Counted from the stretch's first letter, positions 1 through 9,011 are shown. The stretch is 64,000 nt of DNA from Halogeometricum sp. S1BR25-6 (GCF_031624495.1 NZ_JAMQOP010000002.1:868001-932000); one strand, 5' to 3'. Translations and numbers: made by a program. Notes: generated from the sequence alone by a model not told the origin.

Positions 1-140
1 CGCTCCCGTCCGAACGCCCGGCACAGGTCAAACCGTACGCGAGAGAGCGTCATAAATCTGCCCGCGTTCGCGTCCGTATCTGCGTCCCCGGTCGCGCCCC
101 CGAAACACTATCCCGCAGAGCGGCGAATCTCCTTCAACAG

Positions 141-677
141 ATGTTCGACGGCGACCACTACGAGGTGCGGCAAAAGATTCGGCTCGGAAACAAGTACCGT
201 ATCTACGAGGGCGAGGAGGCGATTCTGGAGTCCGCCCAGAAGAAGTTCCGGCTGAAGGAGGACTTCCGCTTTACCGACCCCGACACGGGCGAGGAGCGGT
301 TCCGCGTGAAGGCCGGGAGCATCCTCGACATCGCGTCGGCGTACGACGTCGTCGACTCGGAGACGGACGAACGAATCGGCTCGGTCAGGCGGAGCGTGAT
401 GTCCTTCTTCAAACACGAGTACGAACTGCTCGGTCCGGACGGGGACGTCGTCGCGACGGTGACGGAGGACAGCGCGCTGATGGCGCTGGCGCGTCGACAC
501 GTCACGACGCTCATCCCGTTCAACTACGACATCGTCTCGCCCTCCGGCGAGAAACTGGGCGACGTGAGCGAGTCGTTCTCCGTCCGGGACACGTACTCGA
601 TAGACGTCACGGGCGACCTCGACCCGCGACTCGCCGTCGTCGGGATGGTCGTCATCGACGCCATCGAGGAGAACTGA
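141..677 (+). CDS. LURP-one-related (scramblase-like) family protein
   Basis: A 178-residue soluble-looking protein. It has the alternating beta-strand pattern of the LURP-one/Tubby-like barrel: short strands such as FRVKAGSILDIASAYDVVD and ERIGSVRRS are separated by turns, and there is a final hydrophobic helix near the C-terminus (LAVVGMVVIDAI). That final helix is the buried or lipid-facing helix typical of this fold. The family is common in haloarchaea, but its role there is not established; distant relatives are phospholipid scramblases. It starts at the first ATG after an AT-richer upstream stretch. It is convergent with lysS and does not look like part of an operon. The family assignment is by pattern recognition. 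Confidence 0.75.
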   Translation: MFDGDHYEVRQKIRLGNKYRIYEGEEAILESAQKKFRLKEDFRFTDPDTGEERFRVKAGSILDIASAYDVVDSETDERIGSVRRSVMSFFKHEYELLGPDGDVVATVTEDSALMALARRHVTTLIPFNYDIVSPSGEKLGDVSESFSVRDTYSIDVTGDLDPRLAVVGMVVIDAIEEN

Positions 678-700
678 GGGGGCTCGGACCTTCGGCTCGG

Positions 701-2383
701 CTACTCCTCGCGCCGGAGTCGCTGCACGACGAACGTGCGGTCGAGGTCGCCGAGGAACTCGCCGAGGCGCGGCCCCTGCGGTTGGTCGAAGAACAGGCGG
801 TAGCCCGCGCCGAACAGGTCGCCCACCTCTAGGTCGTGCCGCTTGGCCGTCTCGTATATCTCCCCCTGAATCTCGTCGCCGCCGTGGCCGGCGTCGACGA
901 AGTCGGCGAGTTCGTCCAGCGCCGCCTCCACGTCCGATTCGAGGTGGACGTCCGGCATCTCGACCTGCAGGCGGTAGTTGTACGCGTTGTCCATCCGCTC
1001 GGCCCACGCGCGGGCCTTCTCGACGCGTTCGAGCGCCTCCTCTATCGCCCACTCGGGCGTGTCCTCGGCGAAGTGGCCCTCGTTGCGCGCCATCTCGACG
1101 CGCACTTCGCGGTCGTCGGTCATGCCGAGGACGGCCGCGAACGTGTACGGGAGGCGAACGCGCTCCTCGCGCACCTCCTCGACCACGAACGGATAGGCCC
1201 GTTCGGCGAACGCGGTGAGGTTCTCGTCGTCGACGTCGCCGAAGTACGCGCGCTCGAAGCGGTCGAAGTCGTCGACGAGTTGGTCTAACCGAGAGAGGTC
1301 GAGGTTGCGCGCCTTCCGCGGGTCCAAGGCGAAGAAGTACCGCAGGACTTCGGGTTCCAAGAGCTCCAGAATCTCGGGGACGGTGACGATGTTGCCCGCG
1401 GAGGAGGACAGCGCCTCGCCGTTCAGCGTGAACCACTCGTAGGTCATCGGGACGGGCGGGTCGATACCGAGGACGTTACGCGCGATGTCCTCGCCCGAGG
1501 GCCACGAGCCCTCGGCGTGGTCCTTGCCGAACGGTTCGAAGTCGACGCCGAGCACCTGCCACTGGCCGGGCCACTCGAAGCGCCACGGGAGCTTCCCCTC
1601 TCTGAACGAAGCCGTTCCCTCGTGACCGCACCCGTCGATGGTCTCGTCGCCGACGGTGAGGTCCGTGCAGACGTACTCCACGGTCCGCGAGTCGAGATCT
1701 ATCTCCGTGACCGTCTCCGTGACCTTCCCGCACTCCTCGCAGACGGGGTTGAACGGGACGTAGTCCTCGTCGACCTTCCGCTGGTACTCGCTCAACACCT
1801 CGCGGGCGTTCTCGACGTCCGAGAGCACGCGTTCGACGACGGGGTCGAACGTCCCGTCGGCGTACAGTTCGGTGTTCGATATCATCTCGACGGGGACGCC
1901 CAGTCGGTCGGCGTCGGCCTTGAGCAGGTTCGCGAAGTGGGTGGCGTAGGAGTCGGCCTCGCCGAAGGGGTCCGGGATGGCGGTGTAAGGCTTGCCGAGA
2001 TTGCGCCCAAGGGCACCGGCGTCGACGTCGCCGAGGCCGACGATGTTGCCCTCCGCGTCCGCGAGTTTGCGTGGGAGCTTTCGGAGCGGGTCCTTGTCGT
2101 CGCTCGTGAACACCTGTCGGACCTCGTGACCGCGTTCGCGGAGCACCTCGGCGACGAAGTAGCCGCGCATAATCTCGTTGAAGTTGCCGAGGTGGGCGAC
2201 GCCGGAGGGGGAGACGCCCCCCTTGATGACGATTGGCTCGCCCGGGTCGCGCGCCGCTATCTCGTCGGCGACGCTGTCGGCCCAGAACGCGCGGTGTTCG
2301 TCGGTGTCGGTGCCGTCCGCCGCCGCGTCGGGGACGCCGGAGTCGTCCGGCGTGGCGTCGTGGTGCGTGGAGTCGTCGCTCAT
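701..2383 (-). CDS. lysS: Lysyl-tRNA synthetase, class I (archaeal type)
   Basis: A 560-residue enzyme that charges tRNA-Lys with lysine. The class I HIGH-type signature appears as HLGN at about residues 64-67. The KMSKS equivalent is SSSAGN, as usual in class I LysRS. A four-cysteine zinc module (CEECGK ... C ... CGHEG) lies in the insertion near residues 210-255. The first 30 residues are an acidic, disordered haloarchaeal extension. The gene ends four bases after the upstream pyrH start region, so the two are probably co-transcribed (pyrH first, then lysS). A tRNA-Lys(TTT) gene lies 22 kb away in the same window. The length fits the family. Confidence 0.96.
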   Translation of the reverse strand: MSDDSTHHDATPDDSGVPDAAADGTDTDEHRAFWADSVADEIAARDPGEPIVIKGGVSPSGVAHLGNFNEIMRGYFVAEVLRERGHEVRQVFTSDDKDPLRKLPRKLADAEGNIVGLGDVDAGALGRNLGKPYTAIPDPFGEADSYATHFANLLKADADRLGVPVEMISNTELYADGTFDPVVERVLSDVENAREVLSEYQRKVDEDYVPFNPVCEECGKVTETVTEIDLDSRTVEYVCTDLTVGDETIDGCGHEGTASFREGKLPWRFEWPGQWQVLGVDFEPFGKDHAEGSWPSGEDIARNVLGIDPPVPMTYEWFTLNGEALSSSAGNIVTVPEILELLEPEVLRYFFALDPRKARNLDLSRLDQLVDDFDRFERAYFGDVDDENLTAFAERAYPFVVEEVREERVRLPYTFAAVLGMTDDREVRVEMARNEGHFAEDTPEWAIEEALERVEKARAWAERMDNAYNYRLQVEMPDVHLESDVEAALDELADFVDAGHGGDEIQGEIYETAKRHDLEVGDLFGAGYRLFFDQPQGPRLGEFLGDLDRTFVVQRLRREE

Positions 2384-2387
2384 CGGT

Positions 2388-3107
2388 TTATCGTTGCGCC
2401 CAGTAACTCGGTTCGTCGTCGGTGCCGTCGGGGATGATGTCGGTGCCGGAGTGCTCTCCGCGCATCACCGCGCGTTCGATTCGTTCGGGGTCCGTGCCGT
2501 CGAGGACGATAGTGCGCATCCGCGAGCGCTCGATGAGTTTGGCGGCGAGGAGGTCGACCGGGGCGGAGGCGCCGGCGTCGCGGCTCAGCGGCGCGATGAC
2601 GTCGACGAGTTCGGAGGCCGAGAGTTCGTCGTAGCGCGTCGCGCTCTCGTCGGTACTCGGGTCGGCGTCGAACACGCCGTCCGCGCTGGTCGCGTAGACG
2701 AGCAGGTCGGCGTCGACGTACTCCGCGAGGGCGGCGGCGACGGCGTCGGTCGTCTGACCGGGCATGATGCCGCCCATCACGGAGATGTCGCCGCGGCGGA
2801 TGGCGTCGCCGGCTTCCTCGTAGTCGTGCGCCACCTTCGGGTCCACTTTCGGCCCGAGGGCGGCGATGAGGAGGCGCGCGTTGATGCGCGTCACGTCGAT
2901 ACCGATCTGGTCCAGTTGGACCTCGTTGGCGCCGAGGTTCCGCGCCGCGGTGATGTAGTCGCGGGCGACGCCGCCGCCGCCGACGACGGCTCCCAGTTCG
3001 ACCCCCTCTCGGGCGAGTCTCTCGATGACCTCGGCGTGACCCTCGACGCGCCGAGCGTCCAAGTCCGGCGCGAGCACGCTACCTCCGATAGAAACGACGA
3101 CTCTCAT
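2388..3107 (-). CDS. pyrH: UMP kinase (archaeal type)
   Basis: A 239-residue amino-acid-kinase fold enzyme that phosphorylates UMP to UDP using ATP in pyrimidine nucleotide synthesis. The N-terminal strand and glycine loop (VVVSIGGSVLAP) and the second glycine loop (AVVGGGGVARDY) are clear. The nucleotide-binding region with YATSADGVFDADP is the typical UMPK signature. It is the short archaeal form without bacterial extensions. It lies directly upstream of lysS with only a few bases between them, which suggests one transcript. Dihydroorotase (pyrC) is at the far end of the window, but the two genes are not linked in an operon. Confidence 0.95.
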   Translation of the reverse strand: MRVVVSIGGSVLAPDLDARRVEGHAEVIERLAREGVELGAVVGGGGVARDYITAARNLGANEVQLDQIGIDVTRINARLLIAALGPKVDPKVAHDYEEAGDAIRRGDISVMGGIMPGQTTDAVAAALAEYVDADLLVYATSADGVFDADPSTDESATRYDELSASELVDVIAPLSRDAGASAPVDLLAAKLIERSRMRTIVLDGTDPERIERAVMRGEHSGTDIIPDGTDDEPSYWAQR

Positions 3108-3253
3108 TGGACCGTCGTTGCCGCGAATCGGGCTTAAGGGTTGTCAACCGGGACGGTCGGCGGGTCGGACGGGTGTTCGACGAGTGGTAAGTCCTCGGAG
3201 GCGACGGGAGCGGAGCCGACAGTGTAAAGCACGTCGCTCACCCCGCTTCGGAT

Positions 3254-4033
3254 ATGCACGTACTGGGAGCCGTCGGACCGGAGGCGACGTCGCTCCTCGA
3301 ACGGGTCGCCCCCCGCCTCGACGGCCGCGTGGCGACGGTCGAATCGGTCGACGAGACCGAGGTGTCGTCCCGTCCGGACGGCGTCGACGACGCTTACGCG
3401 CTGGGCGAGGATTCGTGGCGCGCCGCGGGCGCGGACGCTGACCTCGAAGGACTGCTGGACGACCTGTCGGCGCGGCACGATTACGCGCTGCTCTCGGGGT
3501 TTCCCGAGGCCGCCGTCCCCACCGTCTCCCTCGGCGGCGCGGACGCGGCGGACGTCGTCCTCGAAGCGTCCGACGCGGACGGGGTCGACGTCGACGCCGT
3601 CGTTGACGCCGCGGAGGCGGGCGAACCGCACGTTACACTCTCGACGCTGGTCGAACGGGTCAAGCGGTCGCCGCGCGCGGACCGCGCCGGCGCCATCGCG
3701 ACGTTCACCGGGCGCGTGCGCGCGAAAGACGCCGAGGACGACGCGCGGACGACCGAGTTGACGTTCGAGAAGTACGAGGGCGTCGCCGAGGAACGGATGC
3801 GCGCCATCGAGTCCGAACTCGCCGAACGCGACGGCGTCTACGAGGTGACGATGTTTCACCGCACCGGCGTCGTCGGAGACGGGGAGGACATCGTCTTCGT
3901 CGTCGTCCTCGCGGGCCACCGCGGCGAATCGTTCCGCACCGTCGAGGACGGCATCGACCGACTGAAAGACGAGGTGCCCATCTTCAAGAAGGAGACCACC
4001 GTCGAGGAGGACTTCTGGGTCCACGACCGGTGA
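3254..4033 (+). CDS. moaE: Molybdopterin synthase catalytic subunit MoaE with N-terminal MobB-like domain
   Basis: A 259-residue fusion. Residues from about 105 to the end are a full MoaE domain, which with MoaD converts precursor Z to molybdopterin. Typical MoaE elements are GAIATFTGRVR, a LTFEKYEGVAEE segment, the HRTGVV strand and the C-terminal IFKKETTVEEDFWV with the active-site lysines. Residues 1-95 resemble MobB (MHVLGAVG, then RVATVESVD), but the P-loop is replaced by GPEATSLL, so GTP binding is probably lost. Such MobB-like/MoaE fusions are known in haloarchaea. It is transcribed divergently from pyrH. Assignment of the MoaE half is firm; the N-terminal half is inferred. Confidence 0.9.
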   Translation: MHVLGAVGPEATSLLERVAPRLDGRVATVESVDETEVSSRPDGVDDAYALGEDSWRAAGADADLEGLLDDLSARHDYALLSGFPEAAVPTVSLGGADAADVVLEASDADGVDVDAVVDAAEAGEPHVTLSTLVERVKRSPRADRAGAIATFTGRVRAKDAEDDARTTELTFEKYEGVAEERMRAIESELAERDGVYEVTMFHRTGVVGDGEDIVFVVVLAGHRGESFRTVEDGIDRLKDEVPIFKKETTVEEDFWVHDR

Positions 4034-4045
4034 CGAAGACCGCGG

Positions 4046-4071
4046 GCGCGTCTGACTGACGGCGGACGCGC
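4046..4071. repeat. Inverted repeat downstream of moaE
   Basis: The 7-bp arms GCGCGTC (4046-4052) and GACGCGC (4065-4071) are separated by 12 bases just after the moaE stop. It could form a hairpin in the 3' end of the transcript, but no T-run follows. Confidence 0.4.
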
Positions 4072-4137
4072 GTCACCCACCGCCCCCCGCCGCATCCGGA
4101 AACAAACAATTGTTGCCGGTAGAAAGAGGGTCAGACC

Positions 4138-4166
4138 GGGCGGCGCCAAAAAATCCGCCCTATTTT
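4138..4166 (+). terminator. Possible hairpin plus T-run terminator
   Basis: GGGCGG (4138-4143) pairs with CCGCCC (4155-4160) around an A-rich loop and is followed by TATTTTG. This resembles an intrinsic terminator, about 100 bp after the moaE stop. Archaeal termination mostly relies on T-runs, so the assignment is tentative. The rest of the 4034-4350 gap is AT-rich for this genome and otherwise holds only the promoter of the next gene. Confidence 0.35.
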
Positions 4167-4302
4167 GATTCCCATTGTCTTCGTGCGTGATAAAAGGTTA
4201 GAGAGGTTCGTAAACCTTCTCGGCTGATTTCGTCACGTTGCGAAACAAACCGTCTACGACGATTTACGGTTGAAATCGGCCGAATTACCCCTAGCGTTCA
4301 CC

Positions 4303-4343
4303 GCTTTATATTCTCTCCCGGCGGATTGGAGAAAGTGAGGTGA
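4303..4343 (+). promoter_or_regulatory. TATA box and Shine-Dalgarno of the DUF7123 gene
   Basis: A strong TATA-like box (CTTTATATTC, about 4304-4313) is followed by GAGGTGA at 4337-4343, eight bases before the ATG at 4351. An SD-led start is the exception among the clear promoters in this window, most of which look leaderless. Confidence 0.65.
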
Positions 4344-4350
4344 CATAGAG

Positions 4351-4608
4351 ATGAGCGCAACCGCAAACCCCTCCCACGACGCCGCGAACGAACTCTCGAA
4401 GGAAGACCGTCTGAAGCAGTATCTCCAAGAGAAGGCACAGGACGGCGAGATGTACTTCAAATCCAAGTTCATCGCGGACGAGGTCGGCCTCTCTCCGAAG
4501 GAAATCGGCGCGCTGATGGTGAAACTCACCGACTCCGCGACCGAACTCACCATCGAGAAGTGGTCGTACACGAGTGCGACCACGTGGCGTGTCGCCCCCG
4601 CGTCGTAG
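4351..4608 (+). CDS. DUF7123 family haloarchaeal protein, winged-helix-like
   Basis: An 85-residue protein that matches what I remember of the haloarchaeal DUF7123 family, including the strongly conserved LSKEDRLKQYLQEKAQDG and MYFKSKFIADEVGLSPKEIG blocks. The middle (FIADEVGLSPKEIGALMVKL) has the layout of a winged helix-turn-helix recognition unit, so a small DNA-binding or replication/transcription accessory role is possible but unproven. It has a strong TATA box and a clear Shine-Dalgarno sequence, and so may be well expressed. It stands alone. Confidence 0.85.
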   Translation: MSATANPSHDAANELSKEDRLKQYLQEKAQDGEMYFKSKFIADEVGLSPKEIGALMVKLTDSATELTIEKWSYTSATTWRVAPAS

Positions 4609-4814
4609 ACGTAGACCCACCGCTCCGCGGACCCGGATAGCAACTGTCGTTCGGTCGACGCTCCATTCGACCCGAACCCGGACCCCGAATCGGCGCTCGA
4701 ACGCGGCGCCGGCGGCCGCTCCCGTCGCCGACGTCCGACGGTCCCCGACCGTCACCCATTTCCTCCGCATTCCTCCCACGAGGTTTATACGAGAGAGCGA
4801 CGTACCCCGTTTCG

Positions 4815-5954
4815 ATGGATTCTGGCGATTCGGAGGAACTCCCGCCGGTCGAGGCCCTCCGGTCGGTCTTCGCTCTCCGCGAGACCCGTCGCGACGGGGA
4901 CCACGTCCTCTTCTACGGCGAGTCGCTGGTGCCCGAACGCATGCTCGTCCGAGAGGTGTGGCCGGCGTTCCGGAACGCGGGGTACGAGGTGCACGTCACC
5001 AGCGCGCCGTCGGGTCGCGAGGACGTCGTCGTCGCTCGACCCGTTACGCCCGGCGTCGACGGCGTTCCGTGGAAGAACGTCGCGCTGTTTCTCGCCACCG
5101 TCGTCTCGACGATGGTCGTGGGCGCACTCATGTGGTACCATATTCCGCTCTCCGAACTGTGGGCGAACCCCCTCGCCGTCCTCCGGGCGTGGCCGTTCAC
5201 CGCCGCAGTCCTCGGGGTGCTGACGACGCACGAACTCGGCCACTACGTCGCCAGCCGTTACCACGGCGTCGACGTCTCGCTTCCCTACCTCGTCCCGTTC
5301 GTCTTCCCGTTCGGGACGATGGGCGCGATTATCCAGATGCGCGGGCAGATGCCCGACCGAAAGGCGCTGTTCGACATCGGCGTCGCCGGCCCCCTCGCCG
5401 GTCTGGTCGCCACAGTCGTCGTCACCGCCGTCGGCCTCTCCCTAGCGCCAATGAGCGTCCCCGAGTCGCTGGTGCGCGAGGGGGGGCGTGTCATCGTCTT
5501 CAACAACCCGCCGCTGTTGGACCTCATCGCCGCGGCGCTGAATCGGCCGACCGAGTACACCGACCCAACGGTGGCCGTCCACCCCGTGGTCATCGGCGGG
5601 TGGGTCGGGATGTTCTTCACCGTCTTGAACCTCCTACCGGTGGGCCAACTCGACGGCGGACACATCGTCCGCGCGATGTTCGGCGAGGCCCAAGAGCGAA
5701 TCGCGGCCGTCGTTCCCCTCGTCCTGTTCGGACTCGCCGCCTACCTCCACTACGTCCGCGAGTACACCCTCAACGAGTCGGTCGGTCTGTGGGCGTTCTG
5801 GGGACTCCTCTCGGTCGCCATCGCCTACCGCGGCCCGGCGAATCCCGTCGACGACTCGCCCATCGGTCCCCTTCGAATGGCGCTGGGCGTTCTCACGTTC
5901 GCGCTCGGCGCGCTCTGCTTTCTGCTCGTTCCCATCGAGATAACGACGCTGTGA
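4815..5954 (+). CDS. Site-2 protease family (M50) intramembrane zinc metalloprotease
   Basis: A 379-residue membrane protease. The zinc-binding HELGH motif is at residues 139-143, inside a hydrophobic helix. The second conserved site, LLPVGQLDGGHIV, supplies the aspartate ligand typical of M50 peptidases. Residues 1-80 form a soluble N-terminal domain. At least six hydrophobic segments follow (about 86-108, 125-145, 165-180, 195-215, 265-285 and 295 to the end). Members cleave transmembrane substrates, often anti-regulators, but the substrate here is unknown. A TATA-like element (GTTTATAC) lies about 25 bases before the start. It is convergent with thiL. Confidence 0.93.
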   Translation: MDSGDSEELPPVEALRSVFALRETRRDGDHVLFYGESLVPERMLVREVWPAFRNAGYEVHVTSAPSGREDVVVARPVTPGVDGVPWKNVALFLATVVSTMVVGALMWYHIPLSELWANPLAVLRAWPFTAAVLGVLTTHELGHYVASRYHGVDVSLPYLVPFVFPFGTMGAIIQMRGQMPDRKALFDIGVAGPLAGLVATVVVTAVGLSLAPMSVPESLVREGGRVIVFNNPPLLDLIAAALNRPTEYTDPTVAVHPVVIGGWVGMFFTVLNLLPVGQLDGGHIVRAMFGEAQERIAAVVPLVLFGLAAYLHYVREYTLNESVGLWAFWGLLSVAIAYRGPANPVDDSPIGPLRMALGVLTFALGALCFLLVPIEITTL

Positions 5955-5965
5955 GGGAGGGTGGC

Positions 5966-6844
5966 TCAGTCGTCCGCGTGCGTGTACCCCTCGTCGGGGA
6001 GGGGGTCGCCGTCGGCGACGACGCCGTCGTCGGTGACGTCGCCGATAACCGTCAGCGGCACCGAGAGCGCGTCTCTCGCGGCGTCGGCGGCGTCCGCGGG
6101 GAGCGTGAACACGAGTTCGAAGTCCTCGCCGAAGTGGGCGGCCATCTCCCGTTCGTCGGCGGCGTCCGCCCCGTACTCGGTCACCGCGTCGTGGACCGGA
6201 AGCCGGTCCCACTCGATATCGAACCCGCAGTCGGACGCCTCCGCGAGTTGGTGGAGCGACCGGGCGAGGCCGTCCGAGGAGTCCATCATCGCCGTCGCGT
6301 GCGGGCGCAGGGCGACGCCGGCGCCGACGCGCGGGTCGAACCGGAAGAGGTCGTTCGCCCGTTCGTCGTCACCCGCCTCGAAGGCGCGGAGGGCGGCCGC
6401 ACTTCGACCGAGGGCGCCCGTGACGCAGACGGTCTCGCCCGGCGATGCCCCGGATCGACGGAGGGGGGCGTTCGTCTCGCCGAGGGCGGTGGTGGCGACG
6501 GTGAACTCGTCGTGGGTGTCCAAGTCACCGCCGACGTACGCGGCGCCCACGGACTCGCAGACGTCGCGGGCGCCGCCGACGAAGTCGCGCAGTTCGGTCT
6601 CGTCGAGCGACGGCGCACCGTAGGCGGCGACGGCAGCCGTCGCGTCGGCGCCCATCGCGGCCACGTCCGACAGCGAGGCGGCGACGGCGCGCCACCCCGC
6701 GGTGTAGCGCGTCGTCCCCGCGGGGAAGTCCGTCGACTCGTGGAGCATGTCGGTGGTTACCACCAGTCCGTCCACGACGGCGGCGTCGTCGCCCGCGTCG
6801 GGGAGGTCCGCCGCGAGGAGGCGGAGCGCCGAGCGTTCGTCCAT
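5966..6844 (-). CDS. thiL: Thiamine-monophosphate kinase
   Basis: A 292-residue PurM/ThiL-fold enzyme that phosphorylates thiamine monophosphate to the diphosphate cofactor. Typical features are the N-terminal GDDAAVVDG, TTDMLHESTDFP, the Mg-binding segment VAASLSDVAAMGA, YVGGDLDTHDE, and the C-terminal DSSDGLARSL and HFGEDFELVF. The start at 6844 (MDERSALRL) fits family length. An upstream extension of 48 codons in the same frame is proline/arginine rich and lies over the divergent promoter region, so I rejected it. Confidence 0.94.
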   Translation of the reverse strand: MDERSALRLLAADLPDAGDDAAVVDGLVVTTDMLHESTDFPAGTTRYTAGWRAVAASLSDVAAMGADATAAVAAYGAPSLDETELRDFVGGARDVCESVGAAYVGGDLDTHDEFTVATTALGETNAPLRRSGASPGETVCVTGALGRSAAALRAFEAGDDERANDLFRFDPRVGAGVALRPHATAMMDSSDGLARSLHQLAEASDCGFDIEWDRLPVHDAVTEYGADAADEREMAAHFGEDFELVFTLPADAADAARDALSVPLTVIGDVTDDGVVADGDPLPDEGYTHADD

Positions 6845-6962
6845 GTGCGGTCCTCCGGGCCGACGGACAAAAACGTCGCCGTCGGCGGTAAGTGAGTCAG
6901 TGACTCGCACGATAGCGTGCGGTTTCGATGGGTTGATTGCGGCCACCCCCGAGGTTCGGGAC

Positions 6963-7997
6963 ATGGCTCGCGAGAACCTCCGCGCCACGATTCTGGGCTT
7001 TCTCGGTGCGTTCGCGGTGTTCGCGCTGCTGTTCTACTTCGCGGGCGTCGACGAGTTGGTCGACACCTTACAGATGACCGACTACTCCCTCGTCGCTCTC
7101 GTCGTCGTCGCCACGCTGGCGTGGCTGATGGCGTGGAGCCTCGCGCTTCGAACGGTCCTCGACGTCCTCGGCGTCGAACTCTCCCTGCCGAGGTCCTTCT
7201 TCGTCTTCTCGGGGGCGATGTTCTCCAACAACATCACCCCGTTCGGGCAGGCCGGCGGAGAACCGGTGACCGCCTACCTCATCTCACGGTCGGCCGACGC
7301 CGAGTACGAGACGAGCCTCGCGGCCATCGCCAGCGTGGACACGCTGAACTTCGTCCCCTCCATCACCATCGCCCTCGTCGGCGCGGCCTACTACGCCAGC
7401 GAGATAACGCTCGGAACGAACCGGAATCTGCTGCTCGCCCTCGTCGTCGTCGTCGCTCTCGCGGTGGCGGTGCCGGCCGTCGTTTACGCCGCGTGGCAGC
7501 GGCGGTACAGGCTCGAATCCCGCGCCGTCTCGGCGTTCACCCCGGCCGTCCGGACGGTGTCGAAGTACGTACCACGGGTCCCAGTGCCGACCGAGGAGGG
7601 TATCGAGCGCCGCATTAACGGTTTCTTCCGCGCTATCGAGCGCGTGGCGACGAACCCGCGGGGCCTCGCGTTGGCGCTCGGCGCCTCGACGTTCGGGTGG
7701 TTCTGTCAGATGGTCGGTCTGTGGCTCGCCTTCCGCGCCGTCGGAACACCCATCCCGCTGTCCGTCGCGATGCTCGTCGTCCCCATCGGCGCCATCGCGG
7801 GCGTGACACCCCTCCCCGGCGGGGCCGGCGGCATCGAAACCGTCCTCGTCGCCCTGCTGCTCGCCGCGCCGCTGCCGGCCGTCACCACGTCCATCGCCGC
7901 GGCCGCCGTCGTCGTCTTCCGCGGGGCGGTGTACTGGGTGCCGACGCTGCTCGGCGGCGGCGTGATGGGGTGGGTCAGTTTCCGAGGCTCCTCGTAG
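6963..7997 (+). CDS. UPF0104 / AglD-like flippase or LPG-synthase-type membrane protein
   Basis: A 344-residue polytopic protein with about eight hydrophobic segments. It carries the family signature SNNITPFGQAGGEPVTAYLI and, late in the sequence, GVTPLPGGAGGIETVLVALL. Both are typical of the lysylphosphatidylglycerol synthase transmembrane family (UPF0104), which in archaea includes proteins thought to move or modify lipid-linked intermediates. No soluble catalytic domain is attached, so an enzyme activity cannot be assigned. The ATG at 6963 was chosen because the longer in-frame extension overlaps the thiL start and has shadow-like composition. Confidence 0.85.
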   Translation: MARENLRATILGFLGAFAVFALLFYFAGVDELVDTLQMTDYSLVALVVVATLAWLMAWSLALRTVLDVLGVELSLPRSFFVFSGAMFSNNITPFGQAGGEPVTAYLISRSADAEYETSLAAIASVDTLNFVPSITIALVGAAYYASEITLGTNRNLLLALVVVVALAVAVPAVVYAAWQRRYRLESRAVSAFTPAVRTVSKYVPRVPVPTEEGIERRINGFFRAIERVATNPRGLALALGASTFGWFCQMVGLWLAFRAVGTPIPLSVAMLVVPIGAIAGVTPLPGGAGGIETVLVALLLAAPLPAVTTSIAAAAVVVFRGAVYWVPTLLGGGVMGWVSFRGSS

Positions 7998-8047
7998 CCG
8001 CCTCCGACGTGAGACGGTGCCACACCCGCCGTAGCGGCGATACGATG

Positions 8048-8056
8048 GCTTTAAAC
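8048..8056 (+). promoter_or_regulatory. TATA box of rps19e
   Basis: GCTTTAAAC, about 30 bases before the ATG at 8083, gives a very short or absent 5' leader. Confidence 0.55.
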
Positions 8057-8082
8057 GACGCCATCCAGAATATCGACGCAAG

Positions 8083-8538
8083 ATGGTAACCCTCTACGAC
8101 GTTCCGGCCGACGCTCTCATCGAGGACGTCGCCGAGCGCCTCGAAGACCGCATCGAAGAAGCCGACTGGATGGCCTACGCGAAGGCGGGCCAGACCAAGG
8201 AGCTCCCGCCCCAGCAGGAGGACTTCTGGTACGTCCGCGCGGCGTCGCTGCTCCGAAAGGTGGCCATGAACGGACCCGTCGGCGTCGACCGCCTCTCGAC
8301 GGAGTACGGCGGCCGCAAGCGCGGCTCGAATCGCTACGTCGTCTCGGGCAAGCACGCCGACACCGGCAGCAAGAACATCATCCGCACCATCCTCCAGCAG
8401 CTCGAAGAAGAGGGTCTCATCCGCACGGCGCAGGGCGAGGGTCGCCTCGTTACCGACGAGGGCCGCAGCTTCCTCGACAACGCCGCCGCCGACGTGTTCG
8501 AGTCGCTCGACCGGCCGGAACTCGAACGCTACGCGTAG
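8083..8538 (+). CDS. rps19e: 30S ribosomal protein S19e
   Basis: A 151-residue archaeal/eukaryotic ribosomal protein of the small subunit. It starts MVTLYDVPADALIEDVAERL and has the conserved DWMAYAKAGQTKELPPQ, DFWYVRAASLLRKV, YGGRKRGSNRY and IIRTILQQLEEEGLI blocks, which together form the winged-helix S19e fold. It is followed by the PDCD5-like protein, an arrangement common in archaea. Sequence and length match the family throughout. Confidence 0.97.
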   Translation: MVTLYDVPADALIEDVAERLEDRIEEADWMAYAKAGQTKELPPQQEDFWYVRAASLLRKVAMNGPVGVDRLSTEYGGRKRGSNRYVVSGKHADTGSKNIIRTILQQLEEEGLIRTAQGEGRLVTDEGRSFLDNAAADVFESLDRPELERYA

Positions 8539-8646
8539 AGCTCCGAACGTCGCAGCGCCCGTTTTCCGAATCGCAACGGTCGAGAGCGACGGCGTCATCG
8601 CGCCTCGTCCGTAATCGTTTTCAGAAACGCGAGCGAATCTGTACGT

Positions 8647-9006
8647 ATGAGCGGGAATCCCGACGACGAACGGCTGGAGAAGCTCCGAGAAGAGAAGATG
8701 CAGGAACTGCAGGAGCAGGCCGAAGGGCAGGGCGGTCAGGGCAACGAGGCCGCCCAGAACGCCGCCCGCGAGCAGGCGGAAGCCCAGCAGGACGCCCTGC
8801 TGAAACAGTATCTCACTGACGACGCCCGTCAGCGGCTGAACGCGGTGGAGATGTCGAAACCCGACTTCGCCGAGAAGGTGAAACAGCAGCTCACCGCCCT
8901 CGCGCAGAGCGGCCGCATCCAGGACCGCATCGACGAAGAGCAGATGAAGGGGCTGCTGAAAGAGCTCCAGCCGGACTCGAAGAGTTTCAACATCCGGCGG
9001 CGATAG
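8647..9006 (+). CDS. DNA-binding protein of the PDCD5 (TFAR19) family
   Basis: A 119-residue helical protein of the archaeal PDCD5 family. It has an N-terminal charged helix rich in Gln and Glu, then [20 protein letters not shown] and [18 protein letters not shown], and ends SFNIRRR, all family hallmarks. Archaeal members bind DNA in vitro, but their cellular role is unclear. It lies between rps19e and a PP-loop gene (5 bases to the next start), so the three probably form a transcription unit. Confidence 0.95.
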   Translation: MSGNPDDERLEKLREEKMQELQEQAEGQGGQGNEAAQNAAREQAEAQQDALLKQYLTDDARQRLNAVEMSKPDFAEKVKQQLTALAQSGRIQDRIDEEQMKGLLKELQPDSKSFNIRRR

Positions 9007-9011
9007 GCGGC

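Noticed and set aside
4574-6895. Frame of more than 770 codons on the plus strand across the M50 and thiL genes
   Set aside because: It crosses two well-supported genes on opposite strands and has Arg/Pro-rich composition of a shadow.
6844-6988. 48-codon N-terminal extension of thiL
   Set aside because: It overlaps the divergent gene start and is not needed by the ThiL family, which begins near MDERSALRL.
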